DNA of 9,522 nucleotides from Alphaproteobacteria bacterium (GTDB lineage: Bacteria; Pseudomonadota; Alphaproteobacteria; UBA8366), in NCBI GenBank assembly GCA_018665505.1, contig JABJCS010000001.1, positions 1-9,522 on the forward strand, given 5' to 3'. The notes under the pieces are model-generated. The model did not search any database and had not been told where the DNA came from. It saw nothing but the letters and a program-made list of their open reading frames with translations. Position numbers and translations under genes: made by a program. Below are positions 1 to 6,607 of the stretch, in pieces. Position 1 is the stretch's first letter. The number at the start of each line of letters is the position of its first letter.

Positions 1-1185
1 ACGGACCGCTTCTGGCAGGGCGTGCGCTCGTTCATTGTATTCTTTTCCGCGGTGAGCATGGCGGCATCTTGGGTTGGGTATGGTCGGCTCGGCGACTACC
101 TGAACGAAAATATCGGCGGTAGCTTGATTATTGCGGCGCTGCTCTATCTGCTCCGCGGGTTGTTGCGGGAGTTGGTTGGCGCGGGAATGCGCTCCCCCCT
201 TCTCCGCGACCGCTTGGCGGTCAGCCATGCTTCCAGGAATGCGGCCAAGTTCTGGCTACGGGTTGCGGTCGACGGCATGTTCTTGGTCTTCGGATTGGTT
301 TTGATTGCGCCTCTATGGGGTGTGCCCCATGACGAACTCTCCCGCTGGGCCATTGCCGCGCTGACGGGCTTTACCGTTGGCAGTGTTCGTATTTCCTTGC
401 TCGACACTGCCATTGCTTTGGCGATCTTTATCGGCCTGATGTTGGCCACTAGGATGTTTCAGCGAGTCTTATCCGACCGAGTGTTGCCGCAAACCCAGCT
501 GGAGCCCGGCATCCAACACTCCGTCGCCGCGGGATTCGGATATGTCGGAATCGTCATTGCGGCCGCTGTTGGAATTACGGCGCTTGGGTTCGATCTCTCG
601 AACATCGCGATCATCGCGGGCGCGCTTTCCGTGGGAATCGGTTTTGGTCTGCAGAATATCGTCAATAACTTTGTCTCGGGATTGATTCTGCTGATCGAAC
701 GGCCGATCAAGGTCGGCGATTGGGTTGTCGTCGCCGGCAATGAAGGATTGGTGCGACGTATCAGCGTGCGCGCGACGGAAATACAAACCTTCCAACGTGC
801 CTCGGTGATCGTACCGAATGCGGAGTTCCTGTCGAACTCCCTCACCAACTGGACCCACAAGGATCGCAACGGGCGTATCGAAATTGCAATTGGCGTCGCT
901 TACGGCAGCGATGTGCGGCAAGTTGAAGAGCTGCTGTTGAGCATCGCGAAGGCACATGATGAGGTCATGGCGGTGCCGGAGCCCTTCGTTCTGTTCATTA
1001 ATTTCGGTGGTAGCAGCCTCGATTTCGAACTTCGCTGTTATACAGAAAACGTGACCCGGCGAATGCGGATCGCCAGTGCGCTCAGGTTCGAGATCGACGC
1101 AGCGTTCCGAGAGGCCGATATCGAGATACCTTTCCCGCAGCATGTAGTTCATATGGCGCCCCCTGAAGAGCCGAAAGATCCATAG
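1..1185 (+). CDS. MscS-family mechanosensitive ion channel, C-terminal part (5' end outside window)
   Basis: This encodes a small-conductance mechanosensitive channel subunit, an inner-membrane heptameric pore that opens on hypo-osmotic shock to release solutes. The frame is open from base 1; a GTG at 22 could start a 387-residue protein, but seven in-frame codons precede it without a stop, so I read the gene as truncated by the window edge. Numbering from that GTG, hydrophobic segments lie near residues 3-20, 32-52, 80-100, 127-145 and 168-190. The pore helix and the start of the beta domain follow (about 193-238), with the family's Gly/Ala-rich helix, QNIVNNFVSG and the RPIKVGDWV turn. The cytoplasmic vestibule contains IVPNAEFLSN (263-272) and ends with the typical IEIPFPQHVVHM. 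The several extra N-terminal helices suggest a larger member of the MscS superfamily rather than the short E. coli MscS type. It converges with nrdJ, with six bases between the stops. Family assignment is secure; the exact subfamily is not. Confidence 0.95.
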   Translation, partial: TDRFWQGVRSFIVFFSAVSMAASWVGYGRLGDYLNENIGGSLIIAALLYLLRGLLRELVGAGMRSPLLRDRLAVSHASRNAAKFWLRVAVDGMFLVFGLVLIAPLWGVPHDELSRWAIAALTGFTVGSVRISLLDTAIALAIFIGLMLATRMFQRVLSDRVLPQTQLEPGIQHSVAAGFGYVGIVIAAAVGITALGFDLSNIAIIAGALSVGIGFGLQNIVNNFVSGLILLIERPIKVGDWVVVAGNEGLVRRISVRATEIQTFQRASVIVPNAEFLSNSLTNWTHKDRNGRIEIAIGVAYGSDVRQVEELLLSIAKAHDEVMAVPEPFVLFINFGGSSLDFELRCYTENVTRRMRIASALRFEIDAAFREADIEIPFPQHVVHMAPPEEPKDP

Positions 1186-1191
1186 GCACAT

Positions 1192-3420
1192 TCAGGCGCA
1201 TTTCGAAAACCCGCAAGAACCGCAGACGTCACACCCTTCCTGATGTCGCAAATCGGCACCACTGCATTTCGGGCACTGTCGTGGTCGAACGCCGCGGGCC
1301 GTCGGGCCACCCTGAGCGTGCGCGCCGCCTTTCTGAGTGAGAAATCCGATGTCGATCATGTGCCGTTCGATCTCTTCGCCGATCGCCGCCAGCAGCGAGG
1401 GGACATATTTACCCTGCATCCAGTGACCGCCGCGTGGATCGAAGACGGCCTTTAGTTCCTCGACCACGAACGAGACATCGCCGCCGCGCCGAAACACGGC
1501 GCTGATCATCCGGGTGAGGGCGACGGTCCAGGCGTAGTGCTCCATATTCTTCGAATTGATGAAAACTTCGAACGGCCGTCGGCGACCGTCTTGGAAGATG
1601 TCGTTGACGGTGATGTAGATCGCGTGATCGCTATCCGGCCACGTAATCTTATAGGTCCGGCCCTCGAGAGTTTCCGGTCGCTCCAACGGTTGAGTCATAT
1701 AGACAACTGGATCATGGCTGCCCTCAGTGTCGGTGGAGAGCACGCTGCCAGTGATCTCGTTCGGACGGAACGTGGTACATCCCTTACATCCCAAATCATA
1801 GGCACGTTGGTAGATATCCTTGAACGCGTCGAAGGAAATATCCTCAGGCAGATTTACGGTCTTGGAAATCGAACTGTCGACAAAGTCCTGGGCGGCAGAC
1901 TGTATCGCCAAGTGATCTGCCGGAGCGAGCGCGGAGAGGTTGACGAAAGCATCTCCCGCCGGTGTTGTCTCTGGAGTCAATGATCGGAAAAGGCCATAGG
2001 CGAAATCCGTCACCGTTTCGGTTTGCGTGCTGCCGTTGGGCAGAAGCACCGAGCGCTGATGCTCGCCAGCGAAGATAGGCTCGATCCCGGAAGAGACATT
2101 CTCGGCGAATAGCGAGATTGTGCCCGTCGGAGCGATTGAAGTGAGAAGCGCATTGCGGATCCCATGCGCGGCAATCGCGTCCAGAATATCCGGCTCCAAC
2201 TTTTGGATCGTTTCTCCCGCGAGATAGGCGTCCCGGTCGAAGAGAGGAAAGGCCCCCTTCTCCGCCGAGAGTTCCGTGGATGCGAGGTAGGCCGAGCGCC
2301 GAATGCGCCCAAGCCAATCGCGGGTAAGGTCGACCGAGGCACAGCTCCCGTATCGCACGCCGCACATGGCGAATGCGTCTGCTAGGCCGGTGACGCCGAG
2401 GCCAATTCGACGTTTGGCGAGGGCTTCCACGCGTTGCGCCTCAAGCGGAAATCGCGAGACATCGATGGCATTATCCAGCATGCGCACGGCAATTGGGACT
2501 AAAGCCTCCAACGCCGCCGTATCCAGCTGAGCGCGCGCCGTGAACGGTTCGGAGACGAGACGGGCCAGATTGACGGAGCCGAGCAGGCAGGCTCCATAAG
2601 GCGGCAAGGGTTGCTCGCCGCAGGGGTTGGTCGCTTGGATGTTCTCGCAGTAATACAGATTGTTCGCAGCATTGATACGATCGATGAAGATGACGCCAGG
2701 CTCGGCGGTGTCGTATGTCGAACGCATGATCCGGTCCCAAAGGCCGCGGGCGCGGATCGTTTTGTGGACCTTCCCATCGAAGCGCAAATCCCATGGATCG
2801 TCTTGGCGCACCGCCTTCATAAAGTCATCGGTCACGAGAACCGAGAGATTGAACATGCGCAGCTTGATGGGGTCATGCTTGGCGTCGATGAAGGCCTCGA
2901 TGTCCGGATGGTCGCATCGCAGCGTGCCCATCATCGCGCCGCGCCTCGATCCGGCGCTCATGATGGTCCGGCACATAGCATCCCAAACATCCATGAAGCT
3001 GAGTGGTCCCGATGCGTCGGACCCAACGCCGCGCACAGGTGCGCCGTGTGGCCGCAATGTCGAGAAATCGTAGCCGATGCCACCCCCTTGCTGAAGGGTA
3101 AGGGCAGCTTCTTTCAGATTATCAAAGATGCCGACCATATCATCGGCAATGGCACCCATGACGAAACAATTGAATAGGGTGACATCGCGGTCCGTCCCGG
3201 CGCCCGCCAGAATGCGGCCGGCGGGCAGAAAGCGAAATTCCGATAAAGCGTCTAAAAATCGGCGGCGCCAATAAGCTGGCTCACGCTCGGGAGCAGACAA
3301 CGCCGTGGCGACACGGCTCCAAGTCTCCGCCACGGTCTTCTCGACAGTGGCCGATTCGTTGTCTGAATACCGGTACTTCATCTCCCAGATTTGAAGGGAG
3401 ATGTCACTCATCTCGCTCAT
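1192..3420 (-). CDS. nrdJ: Adenosylcobalamin-dependent (class II) ribonucleotide reductase
   Basis: This enzyme reduces ribonucleotides to deoxyribonucleotides in the cytoplasm, using B12 to generate a thiyl radical, and needs no oxygen. The 742-residue protein carries the class II barrel signatures: C85 in LFNCFVMG and C278 in GACLLGS fit the redox pair, and C267 in NPCGEQPL fits the radical cysteine, with N265 and E269 beside it. The 11-residue step from C267 to C278 matches what I recall for Thermotoga NrdJ (322 to 333). APTGTIS (430-436) and GCKGCTTFRPN (544-554) are also typical. A TSCPD-like domain spans about 585-690, and the tail holds six Cys (716, 719, 730, 733, 736, 741) forming a zinc-ribbon or redox tail. 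No N-terminal ATP-cone is seen, so overall activity control by ATP/dATP is probably absent. The ATG at 3420 is chosen because GAGGA (3434-3430) lies nine bases upstream. It follows plsC by 70 bases; no cobalamin riboswitch fits in that gap. Confidence 0.96.
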   Translation of the reverse strand: MSEMSDISLQIWEMKYRYSDNESATVEKTVAETWSRVATALSAPEREPAYWRRRFLDALSEFRFLPAGRILAGAGTDRDVTLFNCFVMGAIADDMVGIFDNLKEAALTLQQGGGIGYDFSTLRPHGAPVRGVGSDASGPLSFMDVWDAMCRTIMSAGSRRGAMMGTLRCDHPDIEAFIDAKHDPIKLRMFNLSVLVTDDFMKAVRQDDPWDLRFDGKVHKTIRARGLWDRIMRSTYDTAEPGVIFIDRINAANNLYYCENIQATNPCGEQPLPPYGACLLGSVNLARLVSEPFTARAQLDTAALEALVPIAVRMLDNAIDVSRFPLEAQRVEALAKRRIGLGVTGLADAFAMCGVRYGSCASVDLTRDWLGRIRRSAYLASTELSAEKGAFPLFDRDAYLAGETIQKLEPDILDAIAAHGIRNALLTSIAPTGTISLFAENVSSGIEPIFAGEHQRSVLLPNGSTQTETVTDFAYGLFRSLTPETTPAGDAFVNLSALAPADHLAIQSAAQDFVDSSISKTVNLPEDISFDAFKDIYQRAYDLGCKGCTTFRPNEITGSVLSTDTEGSHDPVVYMTQPLERPETLEGRTYKITWPDSDHAIYITVNDIFQDGRRRPFEVFINSKNMEHYAWTVALTRMISAVFRRGGDVSFVVEELKAVFDPRGGHWMQGKYVPSLLAAIGEEIERHMIDIGFLTQKGGAHAQGGPTARGVRPRQCPKCSGADLRHQEGCDVCGSCGFSKCA

Positions 3421-3465
3421 CTGGTCTTATCCTCGCGTGGACCATGCCGGGCGAAGGCGTCAATA

Positions 3466-3494
3466 AGCCTAGATCGAGGCCAAAAGGGGGTCAA
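3466..3494 (-). promoter_or_regulatory. Possible sigma70-like promoter for nrdJ
   Basis: On the minus strand TTGACC (3494-3489, overlapping the plsC stop codon) is followed after 17 bases by TAGGCT (3471-3466). The -35 matches the consensus at five of six bases but the -10 at only three. The 70-base gap before nrdJ, wider than the 9 to 17 bases between the upstream genes, makes a separate promoter plausible. No strong terminator hairpin is seen in the gap, so read-through from plsC is equally possible. Confidence 0.2.
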
Positions 3495-4240
3495 TCGGCG
3501 ATTTGGTCACCGACTCCGAATTTCCGCCGCGCTTCTTCCTCGATCCGAGTTGTGGCCGGCTCAATGGCTTCTTCCAGTAGAGTCGAAAATTCACGGCGGC
3601 GCAGGCCCGGTTCTATCACCGGTAGGAATTCGATCACGACGGTTCCTGGATGTTTCAGGAATGTCCGTCGGGGCCAAAACATTCCGGAATTCAGAGCGGT
3701 TGGCACGACCGGCACGTTGCATTGCGTGTAGAGCGCGGCGACGCCCGGTAAATACGGATTCCGCGTGCCGGGCGGCGTGCGGGTGCCTTGCGGGAATATG
3801 ATGATGGAGCGACCCGCATCGAGGCGCGCCTTGCAGCTGGCGACCAATCGCTTGAGCGTACTGGCCCCGCCTTTCCGGTCGATACCGATCATACCTACGC
3901 GCCACAGAAACCAGCCGAAGAATGGGAACGAGAACAGCTCCCGTTTCACGACATAGGCGCAGTCGAGGACGATAATGTTGTAGATCAGCGTATCCCAAGC
4001 CGATTGATACTTGGAGGCAACGATAAAGGGGCCATCCGTGGGCAAATTCTCACGGCCGCGTATTTCGTACTCAATCCCCATTATTTTGCGGACCACCCAA
4101 ATACAACTGCGACACCAGGAGAGACAGCAACGCCAGAAAAACCGACGGCTCCCCAGCATGAGCGGCAGATAGAGCGGGCTTAGGAGCGTTGCCCAAAAAT
4201 AGAAGACTATGGCGAAAAGGGTCGAACGAAGGGCTATCAC
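3491..4240 (-). CDS. plsC: PlsC-like 1-acyl-sn-glycerol-3-phosphate acyltransferase (motif I His replaced by Tyr)
   Basis: The family transfers an acyl chain to lysophosphatidic acid to give phosphatidic acid at the inner membrane, the second acylation in phospholipid synthesis. The 249-residue protein begins with hydrophobic stretches (about 5-30 and 33-50). Its acyltransferase motifs are in order: motif I as SKYQSAWDT (76-84), motif II as GMIGIDRKGG (116-125), motif III as IIIFPQGTR (146-154) and motif IV as VPVVPTALNSG (176-186). Two usual key residues differ: the general-base His of HX4D is Tyr78 (codon TAT; Asp83 is kept), and the Glu of EGTR is Gln151. The start is a GTG at 4240 with a weak AAGAGA-type ribosome site; it lies 10 bases after the ydcF-like stop, suggesting translational coupling. 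The fold assignment is firm. Whether it is catalytically active in the usual way, or uses other substrates, is open. Confidence 0.85.
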   Translation of the reverse strand: MIALRSTLFAIVFYFWATLLSPLYLPLMLGSRRFFWRCCLSWCRSCIWVVRKIMGIEYEIRGRENLPTDGPFIVASKYQSAWDTLIYNIIVLDCAYVVKRELFSFPFFGWFLWRVGMIGIDRKGGASTLKRLVASCKARLDAGRSIIIFPQGTRTPPGTRNPYLPGVAALYTQCNVPVVPTALNSGMFWPRRTFLKHPGTVVIEFLPVIEPGLRRREFSTLLEEAIEPATTRIEEEARRKFGVGDQIAD

Positions 4241-4250
4241 GGGCGATCTC

Positions 4251-4856
4251 TTAACCGGTCAAACGAGTGAGGATGTGTCGAGTTCTGGCAATTAAATACT
4301 TGGAATACTCACCTAGAATCAAACCTGCGGTGCCTGGCCACATCCACCATTTCTCCAGCTTAACTTGTTCGGGAAATACCGGGTGTAACAGGATCGTGGT
4401 GTTGGGCATGGCATGCCGAAACTCGATGACGCTTCGGGGCATATGGTAGGCGGCGGTCACGAGGCGCATGCTACGATATCCGTGTTTACCCATCCAGATT
4501 GCGGTTTCCGCAGCGTTTCCAGTCGTATCGTCAGCCTCGTGGCCGAGAGATATGCAACAATCCGACTCCGTCGGTGACTGCCGGGCAAGGCGCAACAGTT
4601 GTTCCACGTCGACCCCTCGGTGGACACCGGAGACGAATAGCTTGCCCGCTTTGCCTTGTTGCAGCAATTCCAATCCGGTTTGTAGGCGCAGGCTACCGCC
4701 AGTCAGGACGACGATTGTGTCGGTAACAGTTACCGTATCTTCGATTTGTTTGGGAATGCTTTGTAAGAATGCAAACAGACCTGCGAGCCAGAATAAGAAA
4801 CCGGCTCCGGCAATTCCTATAATAACTGTCCCATGTCGTCTCGATCGGCGTTGCAT
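4251..4856 (-). CDS. YdcF/SanA-like DUF218 membrane-anchored protein
   Basis: This is a DUF218 (YdcF-like) protein of 201 residues. A basic N-terminus (MQRRSRRHG) precedes one transmembrane helix at about 10-31, so most of the protein is probably periplasmic. The family core follows: DTIVVLTGGSLRLQTGLELLQQGKAGKLFVSG (46-77), the conserved NAAET (114-118), and LVTAAYHMPRS (132-142) with its conserved His, then a WPG segment near 173-175. Family members such as SanA and YdcF are tied to envelope integrity; the reaction is unclear, so I give no gene symbol. The frame is open further upstream to 4976 inside ftsX, but the ATG at 4856 gives the expected basic-plus-helix start. A TTG at 4877, overlapping the ftsX stop, is an alternative that would add seven residues. 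The ribosome site is weak (ACGGA, about nine bases away). It sits between ftsX and plsC in the presumed operon. Confidence 0.88.
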   Translation of the reverse strand: MQRRSRRHGTVIIGIAGAGFLFWLAGLFAFLQSIPKQIEDTVTVTDTIVVLTGGSLRLQTGLELLQQGKAGKLFVSGVHRGVDVEQLLRLARQSPTESDCCISLGHEADDTTGNAAETAIWMGKHGYRSMRLVTAAYHMPRSVIEFRHAMPNTTILLHPVFPEQVKLEKWWMWPGTAGLILGEYSKYLIARTRHILTRLTG

Positions 4857-4873
4857 GTGCGACGGTCCGTTCG

Positions 4874-5758
4874 TCAACTCATGCGGCGCAAGGCGCGCAA
4901 AATGGTAAACCGTGCCGTCAACATAGCACCGTAGGATTCGCCGATCGGAAGCATCGCGAGCAACAGCCAATGCCAATAGGCCAGAGTTGTCGGTGGCAGC
5001 AGGCTCGTTTCCAGGTCGTTGGTGAGGAGGGCAATGCCGAGGATCGTCGCCAAGGCGCTGGCCGTGCCGCCGATGCTGCCCTTCAAGCTCATACGGAAGG
5101 CGTGTTTCTGGAACTGGTCGGCGACGTAGGTATCCTGGGCACCGATCAGGTGCAGCACTTCGACAATTTCATAGTGGACCGCCAAGACGCTGCGGGTGGT
5201 AAAGACGATGGCTGCTAAGGTCACTGTCGATATCAGCAGTATGATGAGGATCGCCACAAACTCGACCGACCGGAATAGAACCAAAAGCGTGTTTCGCCAT
5301 TGCTCGTGACTTTCTAGCGAGATGCCGGGAACCGTCGCTTCCAATTTGCGCGATAATTCATCGAGGTCGACATTAGCGCCTTCGTGGAGTTGAACGTCGA
5401 TGACCCGTGGCAACGGCAGATCGGATGTACCGGCACCAGTGCCCAACCATGGCTCCAGCATTTCAGCGATCTCCGCCAGCGGAATAGGTCTCGCACTCTC
5501 CACGCCTTCGGTCTTCAATAGAATGCGAACTGCGGATACGATCCGCGAATCGGTGACGTCCGCCTTGTCACCTTCCGCAACCGGTACTTGCACGGTCAGG
5601 GATCCTTCTAGGCCCTGGCTCCATTCGCTGGCGATGTTCGAGAGCATAAGCGCTGCGGCGAAGGCGAGGGCGGCAAGATACGCCATGACACCGACGATCC
5701 AGGGGACCAATCTCGTCGACGCGTCTTCGGACAGCGGGAGGTCGTTGCGATCTGCCAT
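4874..5758 (-). CDS. ftsX: Cell division ABC transporter-like permease FtsX
   Basis: FtsX is the membrane half of the FtsEX complex, which joins the divisome and in studied bacteria transmits ATP hydrolysis to periplasmic peptidoglycan hydrolase activators. The 294-residue protein has the family topology: a short cytoplasmic N-terminus, a first transmembrane helix at about 18-40, a large periplasmic loop (about 41-165), then helices near 166-188, 227-247 and 260-282. The cytoplasmic segment after the second helix carries the conserved HYEIVEVLHLIGAQDTYVADQFQKHAF (195-221), the usual FtsX/permease coupling region. The ATG at 5758 follows the ftsE stop by nine bases with a TAGG ribosome site in between, so the two are coupled. 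I see no EnvC or amidase gene in the window, so the periplasmic partner of this complex is encoded elsewhere or differs. Confidence 0.95.
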   Translation of the reverse strand: MADRNDLPLSEDASTRLVPWIVGVMAYLAALAFAAALMLSNIASEWSQGLEGSLTVQVPVAEGDKADVTDSRIVSAVRILLKTEGVESARPIPLAEIAEMLEPWLGTGAGTSDLPLPRVIDVQLHEGANVDLDELSRKLEATVPGISLESHEQWRNTLLVLFRSVEFVAILIILLISTVTLAAIVFTTRSVLAVHYEIVEVLHLIGAQDTYVADQFQKHAFRMSLKGSIGGTASALATILGIALLTNDLETSLLPPTTLAYWHWLLLAMLPIGESYGAMLTARFTILRALRRMS

Positions 5759-5767
5759 ATCGGCCTA

Positions 5768-6442
5768 TTATTTCCGAGATACCGGCGGGCGGGCATCAAG
5801 CCGACCATTCTCGAGATGCAATTGCGGGTGTCCGAATCGTTTGACCAGGAACTCGTTATGGGTCGCGATGACGACGGTTGTTCCCATGCGATTGAGTTCC
5901 TCGAACAAATATAACAGGCGGACGGCGATCTGATCGTCGACGTTTCCCGTCGGCTCATCCGCCAGCAATAGGCGTGGCCGTCCGATAACGGCGCGGGCGA
6001 TCGCGACACGTTGTTGCTGTCCACCGGAGAGGGTTGGCGGCTTTGCCTCCAGGTGGTCCGCGAGGCCAACCCAACCGAGCAATTCTCCTACATGTTTTTG
6101 GATCATACTTTCAGCGGCGCCCGAAACACGAAGTGGCAGCGCGACATTATCGAATGTGGAAAGATGGTCGATCAGGCGGAAATTCTGGAAAACGACGCCG
6201 ATTTGACGTCGAATGGCCGGTAATTCAGCCTTTTCGATCGACGCCACATTGCGGCCAAACAGACTAATCAGGCCCCGGCTCGGTCGCAAAGCAAGGTACA
6301 TTAACTTAAGCAATGAGGATTTTCCGGCGCCGCTGGGACCGGTCACGAAGTGAAAGGAGCCATCCGGCAAATCGAACGTGATATCGCTTATGACTTCCGG
6401 ACCGGTTCCGTAACGGACGCCGACATTTTCAAATTGAACCAC
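5768..6442 (-). CDS. ftsE: Cell division ATP-binding protein FtsE
   Basis: FtsE is the cytoplasmic ATPase that pairs with FtsX at the division site. With the start proposed here it has 224 residues, the usual FtsE size. It has Walker A GPSGAGKS (35-42), a Q-loop in VVFQNFRL (Gln86), the ABC signature LSGGQ (138-142), Walker B LLLADEP (158-164) and the H-loop His195. LRVSGAAE and the [28 protein letters not shown] segment are typical of FtsE rather than of general MacB/LolD ATPases. I place the start at a GTG (6442), which gives the family's [12 protein letters not shown] beginning. The frame remains open upstream to a TTG at 6583, but that would add 47 residues without family resemblance. GGGAG (6459-6455) is the nearest ribosome site, 12 bases away, somewhat distant. 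It is the first gene of the minus-strand operon. Confidence 0.95.
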   Translation of the reverse strand: MVQFENVGVRYGTGPEVISDITFDLPDGSFHFVTGPSGAGKSSLLKLMYLALRPSRGLISLFGRNVASIEKAELPAIRRQIGVVFQNFRLIDHLSTFDNVALPLRVSGAAESMIQKHVGELLGWVGLADHLEAKPPTLSGGQQQRVAIARAVIGRPRLLLADEPTGNVDDQIAVRLLYLFEELNRMGTTVVIATHNEFLVKRFGHPQLHLENGRLDARPPVSRK

Positions 6443-6459
6443 GCTGGTAGCGGTCTCCC

Positions 6460-6474
6460 GGCCCCCAGGGGGCC
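6460..6474. repeat. Perfect inverted repeat, 7-1-7, upstream of ftsE
   Basis: GGCCCCC-A-GGGGGCC is a perfect 15-base dyad ending 18 bases before the proposed ftsE GTG and directly abutting the GGGAG ribosome site. It could be an operator, or an RNA element affecting ftsE translation. A one-base loop is too tight, so a hairpin would open to six pairs with a three-base loop. There is no T-run after it in either direction, so it is not a typical terminator. Confidence 0.6.
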
Positions 6475-6518
6475 TAAATAAACGCGTTGTAGAGTATGCG
6501 CTTTCATAAAGTTTGATT

Positions 6519-6533
6519 CTGGTGGAGCACCAG
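6519..6533. repeat. Perfect inverted repeat, 6-3-6, mid intergenic
   Basis: CTGGTG-GAG-CACCAG is a perfect six-base dyad with a three-base centre, lying between the two divergent starts and close to the candidate minus-strand -10. It has the size expected of a dimeric regulator site, but I recognise no specific family. Confidence 0.55.
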
Positions 6534-6574
6534 CGTTCTTGCAAGTGGGGCGATCTACTCTTAATTTTGGATGC

Positions 6575-6589
6575 GATTAACAATTAATC
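6575..6589. repeat. Perfect inverted repeat, 6-3-6, before the zinc-ribbon start
   Basis: GATTAA-CAA-TTAATC is a perfect AT-rich dyad ending 18 bases before the ATG at 6608. It contains TTAA boxes spaced by three bases, not by the seven expected of a CtrA site. It may be an operator for the zinc-ribbon gene. Confidence 0.55.
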
Positions 6590-6607
6590 ATGTGGGCGGA
6601 AGCGCCA

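Larger units (their letters stand above)
6443..6607. promoter_or_regulatory. Divergent intergenic region between ftsE and the zinc-ribbon gene
   Basis: About 165 bases separate the two divergent starts and must hold the promoters for both directions. It is more AT rich than the flanking genes. The palindrome CTTGCAAG (6538-6545) supplies a possible -35 TTGCAA in both directions. On the + strand TTGCAA (6539-6544) is 17 bases from TAATTT (6562-6567). On the minus strand TTGCAA (6544-6539) is 17 bases from CAGAAT (6521-6516). Both are poor consensus matches, so promoter positions are uncertain. The region contains three perfect 15-base inverted repeats, listed separately. Confidence 0.6.

Noticed and set aside
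469..1191. 240-codon open frame antisense to the MscS-type gene.
   Set aside because: It lies entirely opposite a well-supported gene, its translation shows no recognisable domain, and it looks like a codon-bias shadow.
2611..3177. 188-codon open frame on the + strand within nrdJ.
   Set aside because: It is antisense to the conserved catalytic part of nrdJ and its product has no family features.
3421..3490. Cobalamin riboswitch in front of nrdJ.
   Set aside because: The gap is only 70 bases, too short for a full riboswitch, and no B12-box-like sequence is seen.
6443..6583. Upstream extension of ftsE by 47 codons to a TTG at 6583.
   Set aside because: The frame is open but the added residues do not resemble FtsE, which normally begins a few residues before QFENV. 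The stretch also spans the divergent promoter region and includes all or part of each of the three dyads.
6561..6589. TTAA boxes resembling a CtrA binding site upstream of the zinc-ribbon gene.
   Set aside because: The boxes are spaced by 3 and 12 bases, not the 7 required by TTAA-N7-TTAA.
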